DNA of 64,000 nucleotides from Telluria beijingensis (GCF_030770395.1 NZ_CP132480.1:3873072-3937071), one strand, 5' to 3'; counted from the stretch's first letter, positions 1 through 8,638 are shown. Made by a program: numbers and translations. Notes: generated by a model not told the origin, from the sequence alone.

Positions 1-441
1 AGCTATGCCCGGGTTTCGAGTCATGACCACCGGGCAGATCTGGAGCGGCAAAAGCAGGTGCTCGAATTGTACTGTGCAAGCCAAGGCTGGACATCCGACA
101 TCATCACCGATCTTGGCTCGGGCATGAACTATCGCAAACGGGGATTGAAACGCCTGCTCGATGGGATTGTCGAAGGAGAAGTAGGACGCCTGGTCCTGAC
201 GCACAAGGACCGGCTACTGCGCTTCGGTGCAGAACTCGTCTTCGCTGCGTGCCAGGTGAAACAGGTCGAGGTAGTCATCCTCAACCTGGGCGAAGACACC
301 ACTTTCGAAGAGGAGCTTGCCAGCGATGTACTCGAAATCATCACCGTATTCTCTGCCAGGTTGTACGGTAGCCGCAGTCACCGAAACCAGAAACTGATCG
401 ACGGCATGCGCACGGCTGTCAGGGATTCGCAATGTACCTAG
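1..441 (+). CDS. tnpA: IS607-family serine transposase, 5' end outside window
   Basis: This is the catalytic part of a small serine recombinase, the transposase of an IS607-type element. The reading frame is open from base 1 and begins inside the catalytic motif SYARVSSHD, whose serine makes the covalent DNA link; the next residues (LERQ) also fit the resolvase fold. About 146 residues are visible. Family members have a MerR-like DNA-binding domain ahead of this motif, so roughly 60-70 residues should lie beyond the left edge. The frame ends at a TAG that overlaps the start of tnpB by 10 bases, the usual IS607 arrangement. The visible part is intact, so it could still be active. Assignment to IS607 rests on the motif plus the tnpB partner and is fairly secure. 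Confidence 0.82.
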   Translation, partial: SYARVSSHDHRADLERQKQVLELYCASQGWTSDIITDLGSGMNYRKRGLKRLLDGIVEGEVGRLVLTHKDRLLRFGAELVFAACQVKQVEVVILNLGEDTTFEEELASDVLEIITVFSARLYGSRSHRNQKLIDGMRTAVRDSQCT

Positions 442-1544
442 CACATCGTATTCGCCTCGATCCGAACAACGTCCAGGCGACGTATCTGGCGCGCTGCGCT
501 GGTACGGCACGCTTCGCCTACAACTGGGCACTGGCTGAGTGGAAACGGCAGTACGAAGCGTGCAAGCTTGATCCCGCTTTACCCAAGCCGAACGAAGCGG
601 CGTTGCGGCGTCAGCTCAATGCCATCAAACGGGAAGAGTTCCCACGGATGCTCGAAGTGACCAAGAACGCGCCGCAGATGGCGATCCAGCAATTGGGATG
701 CGGCTTCAAGAACTTTTTTGAAGGCCGGGCTGGATATCCAAGATGTCGTCGCAAAGGTCGTGACGACCGTTTTACTTTGACGAACGACCAGTTCCGCGTC
801 GAAGACAAGCGCATCCGTATCCCGAAGCTGGGATGGCTGCGCATGTGTAAATCCCTGCGTCTTTCAGGACGAATCGTCTCAGCCTCGATCGAGCGTGTTG
901 CAGACCGCTGGCATGCCAGCATTGTTGTCGACACCATTGCGTCATTCTTGCCGCCTGCCGAAGACCAAGGCGCGGTAGGAGCCGACCTGGGTGTCACGAC
1001 GCTGGCCACGCTATCCACAGGTGAGACCTTTGCCGGGCCGAAGGCCTTGCGGTCGCTCCTGGCGCGGGTAAAGCGCCTGGGACGCAGTCTGTCGCGCAAA
1101 GTCAAAGGGTCCCGCAATTACGCCAAGCCGAAGACCAAGCTTGCCCGCCTGCATGCTCGGATCGCCGACATCCGGCGCGACGGCCTGCACTAGCTGACCA
1201 CATTCATCACCCGCCGATTCCAGATCATCGGCATCGAGGACCTGAACGTCAAGGGCATGCTCGGGAACCATTGTCCCGCACGCTCAATCGCGGACATGGG
1301 TTTTGGCGAGCTGCGCCGCCAGCTGGAATACAAGGCGGCGTGGCGCGGTGGGCAGGTCGTCGTGGTCGATCGATGGTATCCCAGCAGTAAGACGTGCTCA
1401 AGCTGCGGCCATCGGCTCGATGTGCTCGACCTCCAGGTGCGGCAATGGCGCTGTCCGGACTGCGGCGGACTGCACGATCGGGACGTAAACGCACCAATTA
1501 ATCCGAGAAATATGGCGGTGAGTTCCACCGGCACTGCCTGCTGA
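432..1544 (+). pseudogene. tnpB: tnpB (IS607-type RNA-guided nuclease ancestor of Cas12) interrupted by an amber codon
   Basis: TnpB proteins are RuvC-type nucleases guided by an RNA made from the element's right end. The first 253 codons hold the N-terminal helix-turn-helix/OrfB region and the first RuvC aspartate (GADLGVTTLATLS). At 1191-1193 a TAG stops translation. The same frame then continues without a shift through the RuvC glutamate (IGIEDLNVKGM), a CxxC...CxxC zinc ribbon (CSSCGH, CPDC) and the last RuvC aspartate (HDRDVNAP) to TGA at 1542-1544. A single C-to-T change of a CAG codon would explain the TAG. The stop separates the first RuvC aspartate from the other two acidic residues, so no active nuclease is expected without readthrough. 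Restored length is about 370 residues, a normal TnpB size. The start ATG lies inside tnpA. Confidence 0.85.
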
Positions 1545-1642
1545 GGGGAAGGCGCTGGCCTTGCGCGTGAAGCGCAAGGTGAAACCAGCCCCTGTGAAGC
1601 AGGAATCCAACAGCAAAGTTAAGCAACTATGAATAGCTTTGC
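1545..1642 (+). ncRNA. Possible omegaRNA/right-end structure of the IS607 element
   Basis: Directly after tnpB lies a set of hairpins, which is where TnpB guide RNAs (omegaRNA, reRNA) are encoded. One is a perfect 8-bp stem, CCTTGCGC at 1559-1566 with GCGCAAGG at 1572-1579. It is nested in GCTGG (1554-1558) and CCAGC (1585-1589). Farther on GCAAAG (1613-1618) can pair with CTTTGC (1637-1642). The element's right end probably lies between 1642 and 1687, because a truncated host gene begins by 1687. IS607 elements lack terminal inverted repeats, so the exact end cannot be read from this sequence. The RNA call is inference from position and structure. Confidence 0.35.
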
Positions 1643-1686
1643 GTAAGTTTGGACGAACGGATCAGCCACCTCATGGAGCAGCCAGA

Positions 1687-2545
1687 ATGAGCGCCGGCCT
1701 GGATGCCCATGCAGGTAGCGGACGCAGCCCGCGCCAGGCGATGCTGGACGCGGCCAAGGCATATCTTTTGCGTATCCCCGGTCCCAACTGCGTCGGCCTG
1801 CTGGTGCCGGGTCGCGGCTTGAACGCCAGTTTTGCGCCGATGGCGGCGCTTCCGGGCAAGATCGCCCCCGAGGTGATCGAGCCCGACTTGAATCCCTTGC
1901 TGGCCGATGCCGGCGGCGTGCTGGTGCTGGATGCCCACATGCGGCTCGTTCAGGTACCCGCAAGACACGACCCGCGCGCCAGGCTCGTGATCCTGCCCTA
2001 TCCCGAGGGCCTGAAACGCCATGCCGACAGTGCGCTCGGGCCGCTGACGCCGCGCCCGGTCCGGCCAGGGGACGGACCGGCGCATCAGGCATTCTTTGCC
2101 GCTCTCACGCCGGAGGACCTGCACTTCCGGATGTTCGGCATGACGCGCACCTCGACGGCGGTCCAGTTGGGGCGTTTCACCCGGAGCGGCCATGCACGCG
2201 AGATGGCCTTCATCGCGACCGCAGGACCGCTGGACCGCAGGACCGCGGACGATCGCGGCGAGACGCTGGGCGTCGTGCGTGCTGCGTCGACCCCGACGAG
2301 ATTGCCGGCTAGTTCGCGATCGTCGTGCGGTCCGACCTGAAGGGCCGTGGGATGGGACGGATCTCGATGGATTGCCTCATCGATTATTGCAGAGGGCGAA
2401 GTCTGCTGACCTTGCGCGGGTCCACGCTCGCCGGCAACACCCGCATGCATTCCCTGGCGCGCGCCTGCGGATTCACGCTGATGCCCGCATCGGACGGTGC
2501 GGTGGAGCGCAGGCTCGGGTTGAAGCCTGCAGGCGACCGCGAGTG
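1687..2545 (+). pseudogene. Remnant of acyl-CoA synthetase (NDP-forming)-GNAT protein acetyltransferase
   Basis: The intact family (Pat/YfiQ-like) has a CoA-binding domain, an ATP-grasp domain and a C-terminal GNAT acetyltransferase. Here the frame starts late in the CoA-binding domain (SAGLDAHAGSGR, then GPNCVGLLVPG). It then jumps after PGKIA straight to the end of the ATP-grasp domain (PEVIEPDLNPLLAD), so several hundred residues are missing. The GNAT domain follows (HQAFFAALTPEDLHFRMFG). Near 2290 the coding frame shifts: the continuation VDPDEIAG, a TAG, then FAIVVRSDLKGRGMGR and a recognisable GNAT end (GNTRMHSLARACGF) reads in another frame up to about 2540. So there is a 5' truncation, an internal deletion, a frameshift and a nonsense codon. 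The 5' loss abuts the IS607 right end. No product is expected. Confidence 0.8.
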
Positions 2546-2559
2546 CACGCGTGCTGATG

Positions 2560-5085
2560 CTATGGAAACAACTGGTGGCGTCGAGCCAGTAGTCGTGTCC
2601 AGCGAGCCAATCGAACGCCCGCGGCCATGACTACCGGCAGAAGCACGGCGAATCCGGTCCAGGCCGGCGGTGGGGGAGAGAAACGGAAGATATCGGCCAA
2701 CGGCGAAAGATACAGCGCCGATCCAAGCGCACAGAGGGTGCCCGCGATGACTGCGAGCAGGAGGGGGTTTACCATGCGCGTCGCGGCGCTGGACGTCGCC
2801 GGCTGGCGGTACAGCAGCAGCAGCGCCAGGTTGCTCAGGGCAAGGGCGCTGAATGTGACGGCGCGGGCCTGGGGCTCGCTCAGTGTGGCGAGGGCGAGTC
2901 CATGACCACCTGCGAGCAATGCCGTGGTCCACAAGCCGCAGGCAAGTGCAGCAATGAACGGGCCGCGCCCCAGCAGGGGTTCGTTGCGGGAGCGGGGCGG
3001 GCGGCGCATCAGGTCGGCTTCTTCCGGTTCGTTCTCGAAGGCAAGGGAACAGGCCGGGCCGATCACGAGTTCCATGAACGCGATGTGCATCGGATACAGC
3101 AGGATTGGCCAGCCAAGCAGCGGCGGCAGCAATGCCATCATGGCGATCGGCACATGGACCGCGCTGACGTAACGCATCGACTTGCGCATATTGCTGTAGA
3201 TGCGGCGCCCTGCCCGCAAGGCATGTACCAACGAGGAGAAACGGTCGTCGAGGAGCGTGAGGACGGCGGCCTCGCGGGCGACGTCGGTGCCGCGCTTGCC
3301 CATGGCAACGCCGACGTCGGCGGCGCGCAAGGCGGGGGCGTCGTTGACGCCATCGCCTGTCATGGCGACGATCTCGCCACCGCGCTGGAGCGCACGGACG
3401 ATTGCCAGCTTCTGTGCCGGAGCGATCCGGGCGCAGATGCCGACCCCATCGAGGTGGGATGCAAGGTCGATTGAAGCGATGCGCGCGATGTCGCTGCCGG
3501 TGAGGGTGGCGCCGGCGGGCAGGCCAGCCTGGCGTGCGATGGCCTGGGCGGTCTGGGGGTGGTCGCCAGTGATCATCAGCACCCTGATCCCTGCGGCCCG
3601 GCACTGCGCCACCGCCGCCGGAATGTCCGCGCGCAAGGGATCGTCGAATGCGACCAGCCCACTGAACCGGTAATCCAGCTGCGCCGGATCGTCCGGCCAC
3701 GGCGCTGCGACGTGCGCGGCGGTGGCCAGGGCGAGCACCCGCAGGCCTTCGGCCGCCAGTGCCGCGGCGGCAGGCAGGCACGCCGCCGCGCTGCCATCGC
3801 GGCAGAGCGCCGAGATGGTCTCCGGTGCGCCCTTGGCAAACGCTTGCGCCCCCGTGGCGCCTTGCCGGATGTGGATGGTGGCAGGGCGCGTATCGGTCAT
3901 GCCGTATTCGCGTTCCAGGCGCCATTGCCCGGCCATGGTTTCCACGGTTGCCCGCATGCCTGCGGCGGCACGATGGAGCGCCAGTTCCAGCGGATCCGAG
4001 GCAGGGGGACGACTGGCCAGGAGTGCCTGGGATAGCAGCTCCCGATGCGCAGGCGGCGGGGCCCCGGCATCGACTTCGTGGGCTGCGCCGTCGCGCCAGA
4101 GCAGACGCAGCGCCATCCGGTTCTCGGTCAGCGTGCCGGTCTTGTCGACGCACAGGACTGTTGTCGATCCGAGTATTTCGATCGCGGCCAGGCGCCTGGT
4201 CAGTACCTGGCGCTGCGCCAGGCGCCAGGCGCCGAGCGCGGGAAAGATGGTCAGGATCAGCGGGAATTCTTCGGGAAGCATCGACATGGACAGGGCCACG
4301 CCGGCAAGCAGCGCCTGCAGCCAGTCGCGGTCGCGGTAGCCCAGCAGCAGCACCAACAGCGCGCTGACGAACAGCCCCAGCAGTGCAAGCCGGCGCACCA
4401 GGACGCGGGTTTCGCGCTGCAGACGTGCGGTTGGCGGGGTGATCTGTCCCAGCGCGCCGCCGATCCGGCCTAATTCGCTGCGGGCCCCGGTGGCGCACAC
4501 TTCGCCCAGCCCGTCTCCCTGCACCACGAGCGTTCCGGCAAATGCCCAGGACTGCCTCGCTTCGTCCAGCTCGGGTGGCGCATCCTTGCCCATGCGGGCG
4601 CGTTTGAAAACCGGTACCGATTCGCCTGTCAGCAATGACTCGTCGATCATCAGCCCGCTGGCCTCGAGCAATTCGGTGTCGGCAGGAACGCGGTCGCCGG
4701 CGGCGAGCGCGACGAGGTCGCCCGGCACCAGGTCTGCAGCGGCAATGCGCAGGCGGCGCCTGTCGCGTACGACGCTCGCAAGCGGTGCGCTCAGGTCGCG
4801 CAACGACTGCAAGGCGCGTTCCGTGTGGCCTTCCTGATACAGCGTCATGCCGAGCAGGACCGCCACCATGGCCAGCAAGAAGAAGCTTTCCCGCGGCTCG
4901 CCCAACGCCAGGTACAACAATGCGGAGACCACCAGCAGCAGAAACATCGGCTCGCGCGCGGCGTCCGCCATGATGACGGGCCAGCCGCGGCGGGCCTGAT
5001 CGGGCAGCTTGTTGGGGCCGTTGGCGGCAAGCCTGCGTGCGGCCTCACCGGCCGAAAGTCCGCATCGGGACGAAGACGGGTTCAT
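2560..5085 (-). CDS. P-type cation-transporting ATPase (P2-like)
   Basis: An inner-membrane pump of about 841 residues with the full P-type layout. It has an N-terminal cation ATPase domain (LSAGEAARRLAANGPN), two membrane segments, an actuator loop with TGES (DESLLTGESVPV), and a membrane segment carrying SMLPEEFPL in place of the more common PEGLP. The phosphorylation motif DKTGTLTEN lies near residue 314, KGAPE in the nucleotide-binding domain near 418, TGDHPQTA near 507 and TGDGVNDAPALRAADVG near 576. Six C-terminal membrane helices are probable (ENEPEEADLMRRPPR lies between two of them). Its organisation is closest to Ca2+/Mg2+ type pumps; the cation cannot be fixed from sequence. An ATG at 5085 is preferred over a TTG three codons upstream; neither has a strong ribosome-binding site. 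The 3' end runs up against the GNAT remnant. Confidence 0.88.
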   Translation of the reverse strand: MNPSSSRCGLSAGEAARRLAANGPNKLPDQARRGWPVIMADAAREPMFLLLVVSALLYLALGEPRESFFLLAMVAVLLGMTLYQEGHTERALQSLRDLSAPLASVVRDRRRLRIAAADLVPGDLVALAAGDRVPADTELLEASGLMIDESLLTGESVPVFKRARMGKDAPPELDEARQSWAFAGTLVVQGDGLGEVCATGARSELGRIGGALGQITPPTARLQRETRVLVRRLALLGLFVSALLVLLLGYRDRDWLQALLAGVALSMSMLPEEFPLILTIFPALGAWRLAQRQVLTRRLAAIEILGSTTVLCVDKTGTLTENRMALRLLWRDGAAHEVDAGAPPPAHRELLSQALLASRPPASDPLELALHRAAAGMRATVETMAGQWRLEREYGMTDTRPATIHIRQGATGAQAFAKGAPETISALCRDGSAAACLPAAAALAAEGLRVLALATAAHVAAPWPDDPAQLDYRFSGLVAFDDPLRADIPAAVAQCRAAGIRVLMITGDHPQTAQAIARQAGLPAGATLTGSDIARIASIDLASHLDGVGICARIAPAQKLAIVRALQRGGEIVAMTGDGVNDAPALRAADVGVAMGKRGTDVAREAAVLTLLDDRFSSLVHALRAGRRIYSNMRKSMRYVSAVHVPIAMMALLPPLLGWPILLYPMHIAFMELVIGPACSLAFENEPEEADLMRRPPRSRNEPLLGRGPFIAALACGLWTTALLAGGHGLALATLSEPQARAVTFSALALSNLALLLLYRQPATSSAATRMVNPLLLAVIAGTLCALGSALYLSPLADIFRFSPPPPAWTGFAVLLPVVMAAGVRLARWTRLLARRHQLFP

Positions 5086-5254
5086 CGCGTGCAACGGTCG
5101 GAAAGATCGCGGAAGGCAGGCTGCCGCGGCATGCGATCCACGCCTGCCGGCAGGTTATCCCGGTTACTTCTCGTCTTCATGGCCGTTCGCCTCTGGAGTG
5201 GCGTCAACGATAGGCGAGGGGCTCAGAATTCCTTTGAGTTATATCAGAGGTGCG

Positions 5255-6043
5255 TTAGATCCATGAGTTTTTGGCGCTGTCACCGTTAGCTGTTGACGAG
5301 ACAGCCTGGTGCGCAATGCCATGCATCCGGGCAGAGGCGGGATAGGCGGCGTTGGCGTCGGTGACCAGCAGCGCTTGTGGATCGAGTTTCGGCAACAGGT
5401 ATGTGGTCAACTGGGCCGCCTTCAGGGCGCCGCGGCCGGTGACGGCATCGATGGTCTGCCCGCTGCAGTCGCGCACCACCAGGATGCAGTCGAGATGACG
5501 CGAGATGCCGCGCAAGGCGGCCCTGCCGCCGCGCCTGCGCGGCTTGCGGTCGAGCTTGCGCGAGCCTTTCTGCGATTCGAGCAGGAAGGTCTCGTCTGCT
5601 TCGACGATGCCGGACAGGCGCGCGGGCCGGTCGTCCTTGACGCTGTCGAGGAAGCGGTGGCGCCAACGAAACGCGGTATTGCGGTGCACATCGATCCGCT
5701 TGGCGGCGGCGCGCACCGACCGCGACTCGAGCACGGTAGCGAGATAATCGAGCCACTTGTCCTTGTGCCTGAGCCGCGCCAGCGGCGTGCCGCTCAGGTC
5801 GTTGAAAGTGCGACCGCAGGCGCAGCAGCGAAAACGTTGCAGGTCGTTGGCGCGGCCGTGCCGGTGCCAGCGTTCGCAGCCGCAATCCGGACAGCGCCGC
5901 CCATCACGGCGGATCTCGTCGATGAGGGCGACCACCCGGTACAGTCCGGCTGCCGGATGCAGGGCGGCCAGTACCTGCTGGCGCTGCGACTGGTTCAACA
6001 GCGCAAGCTGGGCGAACAGCTCGGCAAACCCAAGGGCGTTCAC
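5255..6043 (-). pseudogene. IS1595-family transposase lacking its C-terminus
   Basis: The protein has the N-terminal zinc ribbon of this family (CPDCGC...HRHG, then FRCCACGRTF), a helix-turn-helix (AAKRIDVHRNTAFRWRHRF) and the start of the ISXO2-like DDE domain. The first catalytic aspartate is in EADETFLL and the second in LLVTDANAAY. After HGIAHQAV the sequence turns into 13 unrelated residues that read through the inverted repeat to a stop at 5255. Family members continue here for about 50 residues that include the third catalytic position. The start is a GTG at 6043 with a good ribosome-binding site (AAGGGAG). The protein is predicted inactive; mobilisation in trans is not excluded because both repeats remain. 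Confidence 0.8.
5273..5288. repeat. Terminal inverted repeat of the IS1595-like element, transposase 3' side
   Basis: Sixteen bases that match the repeat at 6117-6132 in inverted orientation with one mismatch. It lies inside the aberrant 3' end of the transposase frame. Confidence 0.7.
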
Positions 6044-6116
6044 AGTGCGGCTCCCTTTCCGTGACGATAGGGTTTGGACCGCGGATCAGCTCAGCAGTTC
6101 AATGCTCATCCATATT

Positions 6117-6132
6117 TAACGTTGACAGCGCC
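6117..6132. repeat. Terminal inverted repeat of the IS1595-like element, transposase 5' side
   Basis: Sixteen bases pairing with 5273-5288 (one mismatch), 74 bp upstream of the transposase GTG start. This is a normal position for the outer end of the element. Confidence 0.7.
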
Positions 6133-6342
6133 ATTTTCTTTTGGCGCTTTATCTTGTTCCATATAGACCTGCGCATCCTGGACCGAAGCGTTGCGGCGCT
6201 GCACGCGGTACGCCGTCTTTCATGGTCACGCCAGGGAGACAGCGTCAGAATTGTCCTGTCGTTGCGCGGTGCATCGGCGTTCCTGCGGCGGCGTCCCGGC
6301 TGCAGGCATCCTCCGAACAGGGATGATCGATGGAGAACTAAT

Positions 6343-6426
6343 ATGAGTAATCAACCGAACTGGCCGAGCAAGCAGGATGGACAGAAATCCGGAGGGGGGC
6401 GCGATAACGCCCCCGCGAAAAAATAA
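6343..6426 (+). CDS. 27-residue hydrophilic small protein
   Basis: A short frame encodes MSNQPNWPSKQDG followed by a glycine-rich, basic tail ending in PAKK. A clear ribosome-binding site (GGAG, 7 bases before the ATG) supports translation. Proline, asparagine, glycine and lysine dominate and no membrane segment is present. I do not recognise a function. The frame is open upstream to 6061, but the upstream part lacks any recognisable domain, so the inner ATG with its own GGAG was chosen. Roughly 210 bp between the IS1595 end (6132) and this ATG hold no other gene I can support. Confidence 0.5.
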   Translation: MSNQPNWPSKQDGQKSGGGRDNAPAKK

Positions 6427-6507
6427 GACACGGCTAGAGCGCACAAGCCGGGTGGGCTGGCGGCGGCATTGGACATTGCCGCCAGCTTGCAATGGGCGGG
6501 ATGCCTG

Positions 6508-6951
6508 TCAGATGCGAGGGCGGTCGACAAGACGGTCCGGGGGCGGCTGATCCAGGCGGAAGGCCCGCTCGGCTGGTGCGGTATCGTTATACGCTTCGAA
6601 ACGCGCGATCTTGCCGTCGCGGATCGTCAGGATGTGCACCCATGGGCTGTCGAAGCTGCGGCCCGTCGGCTTGGCCAGCCAGGTGGCGTCGCCCGCGACC
6701 ACGACCATGTCGCCTTCGGCGATGAACTGCCTGGGCACGAAGCTGAGCGGCTCCGCCCCGCCGGCGAACTTGGCGAAGAAGTCGGCGATCTCGGCCTTGC
6801 CGTGGTGGGCGCCGGCAAAGGGGATCCAGTCCGAGTCGCGCTCGATCCAGTCCGCATCGTCGCTGCAGCGCTCCAGCAGGCTGGGGATGTCTCCCTTCAT
6901 AAATAATTGATAGCACTCCATCACCATCTGCTTGTTGTTTTGTGCGTCCAT
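6508..6951 (-). CDS. SnoaL-like/NTF2-fold protein
   Basis: A 147-residue cytoplasmic protein of the SnoaL-like (NTF2) superfamily. It starts with the typical helix (NNKQMVMECYQLFMKGDIPSLLERCSDD) and continues with a tryptophan (ADWIERDSDWIPFAGAHHGKAEI) and the beta-rich half (GDMVVVAGDATWLAKPTGRSFDSPWVHILTIRDGKIA is the family pattern, given here as scattered positions between residues 82 and 118). Members can be small enzymes (isomerases, hydrolases) or ligand-binding proteins, and the substrate is not predictable. The ATG at 6951 follows GAGGA at a good distance. It stands alone between the small protein and the MFS gene. Confidence 0.75.
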   Translation of the reverse strand: MDAQNNKQMVMECYQLFMKGDIPSLLERCSDDADWIERDSDWIPFAGAHHGKAEIADFFAKFAGGAEPLSFVPRQFIAEGDMVVVAGDATWLAKPTGRSFDSPWVHILTIRDGKIARFEAYNDTAPAERAFRLDQPPPDRLVDRPRI

Positions 6952-7348
6952 GACAGTGTCCTCGAGGTTTGGCCGTCCGCTGGCAATCCCGGCTGTTCAT
7001 GCCCGGCAAGCCGACGGCTTCAACTTAATGCGTGAGAACCGGATGTCAAGGTGAGCGGTGGACGGCGCCGGGACGGGACTTCCTCACCGCGCCCGTCCGC
7101 GGCGCGGGACGGGCGACCGATGCTGAAAACGATATCGATATCGCAAAATAAGTGATTGGAAAATTCGTCCGGGCTCATCTTAGTATGCAGCACGACGGGC
7201 TGTATCGGCTTCGTTCATGGGGGAGTCCGTCCGCATTGCCGGGCACGATTCCTCCATGCGCGAAGCAGCCCGTTGCGCCGTTATGGACCGTGCTGGCCTG
7301 GCCGGTTGGACCTGAGCGATACCGATCAACCGTCCAAAGGAGTCATCC
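6952..7348. promoter_or_regulatory. 397-bp intergenic region with a 14-bp palindrome upstream of the MFS gene
   Basis: No gene is supported here. The notable element is a perfect palindrome, CGATATCGATATCG, at 7130-7143, about 205 bp before the MFS start. It looks like an operator of the LacI/GntR kind, which would fit control of a sugar permease, but no such regulator is in the window. No promoter hexamers stand out clearly. Confidence 0.4.
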
Positions 7349-8638
7349 ATGCCCGGTCCCGTCGCCACGCCCGGCGCAGGCGCTGCCGCGCCATCGCCCA
7401 TGCGGGTCAGCAGCTTCGCCGTCATGTCGCTGCTATCCAGCCTGTTCTTCACCTGGGGCTTCATCACCGTCATCAACAACACCCTGCTGCCGCACCTGCG
7501 CAGCGTGTTCGACCTCAGTTATACCCAGACCACGCTGATCGAATCGGTCTGGTTCATCGCATACTTTGTCGCCTCGATCCCGTCGGCGCGCCTGATCGAG
7601 CGCATCGGCTACAAGCGGGCGATCGTCACCGGCCTGGGCATCATGGCCGCAGGCGCGCTGCTGATGGTGCCGGCGGCGCGCCTGCCGTCGTACGGCGTGA
7701 CCCTGTTTGCGCTGTTCGTGATCGCCAGCGGCATCACCCTGCTGCAGGTCTCGGCCAATCCCTACGTGGCCGTGGTCGGCTCGCCAGAGACGGCGTCGGC
7801 GCGCCTGAACCTGGTCCAGGCATTCAATTCGCTCGGCACCACGCTGGCGCCGCTGTTCGGCGCCTACCTGATCCTGGGCCGCTCGACTTCCGGGACTGCC
7901 GAAGCAGGCGCCGTCCTGACCCAGGCCGAGCGGCTGGCCGACGCCCAGGCGGTCCAGTTGCCCTACCTGATCGTGGCCGCCGTGCTGGTGCTGCTGGCGG
8001 TCGCGATCGCACGCTTTCCGCTGCCGGCGCTGCACGCCAGCACCCGCCGCGCCAGCCGCGAAGAGCGCGCCACGCTGTCGCTGTGGCGCCACCGCAACCT
8101 GGTGTTCGGCATTCCGGCGATCTTCATCTACCTGATCGCCGAGATCGGCGTCGCCAACCTGTTCATCAACTTCGTGGCGCTGCCCGAGATCGGCAACCTG
8201 AGCCACGAGCAGGGGGCCTATTACCTGTTCCTGCTGTGGGGTGGCATGATGGTGGGCCGCTTCTTCGGCAGCTTCCTGATGCGCCGGATGGCGGCCGAGC
8301 ACGTGCTGGCGCTGGCCAGCATTGGCGCCTTCGTCGTCATGATGGTTGCCGCCTTGAGCACCGGCCAGGTCGCGCTGTGGGCGCTGGTCTCGGTCGGCCT
8401 GTTCCACTCGGTGATGTTCCCGACCATTTTCACGCTCGGCATCAAGGGCCTCGGTCCGCTCACCGAGGAAGGCGCGGGCCTGCTCATCATGGCGATCGCG
8501 GGTGGTGCCCTGGTGATCGTGCATGGCTGGCTGGCCGATACCATCGGCCTGCAACTGTCCTTCCTGCTGACCGCTGCCTGCGAACTGTATGTGCTGTTCT
8601 ATGCCGTGTGGGGCGCCCGTACTGCCAGCTCTTCGTAA
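7349..8638 (+). CDS. MFS sugar permease, FHS (fucose/glucose-galactose) family
   Basis: A 429-residue inner-membrane permease with twelve likely membrane helices, probably an H+ symporter for a monosaccharide. The first helix carries the FHS signature (SLLFFTWGF-like, here SSLFFTWGFITVINNTLLP). The usual loop between helices 2 and 3 follows (SARLIERIGYKRAI), then the conserved QVSANPYVAVVG with SARLNLVQAFNSLGT in the middle, as in GluP/FucP proteins. The long loop around residues 175-235 and the loop MRRMAAEHVLALASIGAF match family organisation. A ribosome-binding site AGGAG precedes the ATG at 7349. Substrate within the family (fucose, glucose, galactose, N-acetylglucosamine) cannot be decided. 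Confidence 0.85.
   Translation: MPGPVATPGAGAAAPSPMRVSSFAVMSLLSSLFFTWGFITVINNTLLPHLRSVFDLSYTQTTLIESVWFIAYFVASIPSARLIERIGYKRAIVTGLGIMAAGALLMVPAARLPSYGVTLFALFVIASGITLLQVSANPYVAVVGSPETASARLNLVQAFNSLGTTLAPLFGAYLILGRSTSGTAEAGAVLTQAERLADAQAVQLPYLIVAAVLVLLAVAIARFPLPALHASTRRASREERATLSLWRHRNLVFGIPAIFIYLIAEIGVANLFINFVALPEIGNLSHEQGAYYLFLLWGGMMVGRFFGSFLMRRMAAEHVLALASIGAFVVMMVAALSTGQVALWALVSVGLFHSVMFPTIFTLGIKGLGPLTEEGAGLLIMAIAGGALVIVHGWLADTIGLQLSFLLTAACELYVLFYAVWGARTASSS

Larger units (their letters stand above)
5273..6132 (-). mobile_element. IS1595-family insertion sequence, internally deleted
   Basis: The ends are marked by inverted repeats read inward: GGCGCTGTCACCGTTA at 5273-5288 and, on the other strand, GGCGCTGTCAACGTTA at 6117-6132 (15 of 16 identical). 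The element is about 860 bp. The transposase frame passes through the left repeat and stops outside it, which shows that DNA between the transposase 3' part and the repeat has been lost. The 8-bp flanks on the two sides are not identical, so no clean target duplication is visible. Confidence 0.7.

Noticed and set aside
2384..4498. A 704-codon open frame overlapping the P-type ATPase on the same strand in another frame.
   Set aside because: Its translation is arginine/proline/alanine-rich without motifs, while the overlapping frame encodes a complete ATPase. It is a GC-bias shadow. The same applies to long frames at 30588-32624, 35248-37971 and 12868-14295.
5265..6140. An 8-bp target-site duplication around the IS1595-like element.
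   Set aside because: The flanking octamers (GAGTTTTT and ATTTTCTT) differ, so no duplication can be claimed.
6061..6342. A 121-codon frame upstream of and including the 27-residue protein.
   Set aside because: The upstream part spans the IS end and shows no family pattern. The inner ATG has the ribosome-binding site.
6390..6420. Intrinsic terminator: GGGGGCG and CGCCCCC arms near 6400.
   Set aside because: The stem lies inside the small coding frame and is followed by an A run, not a T run, on the plus strand.
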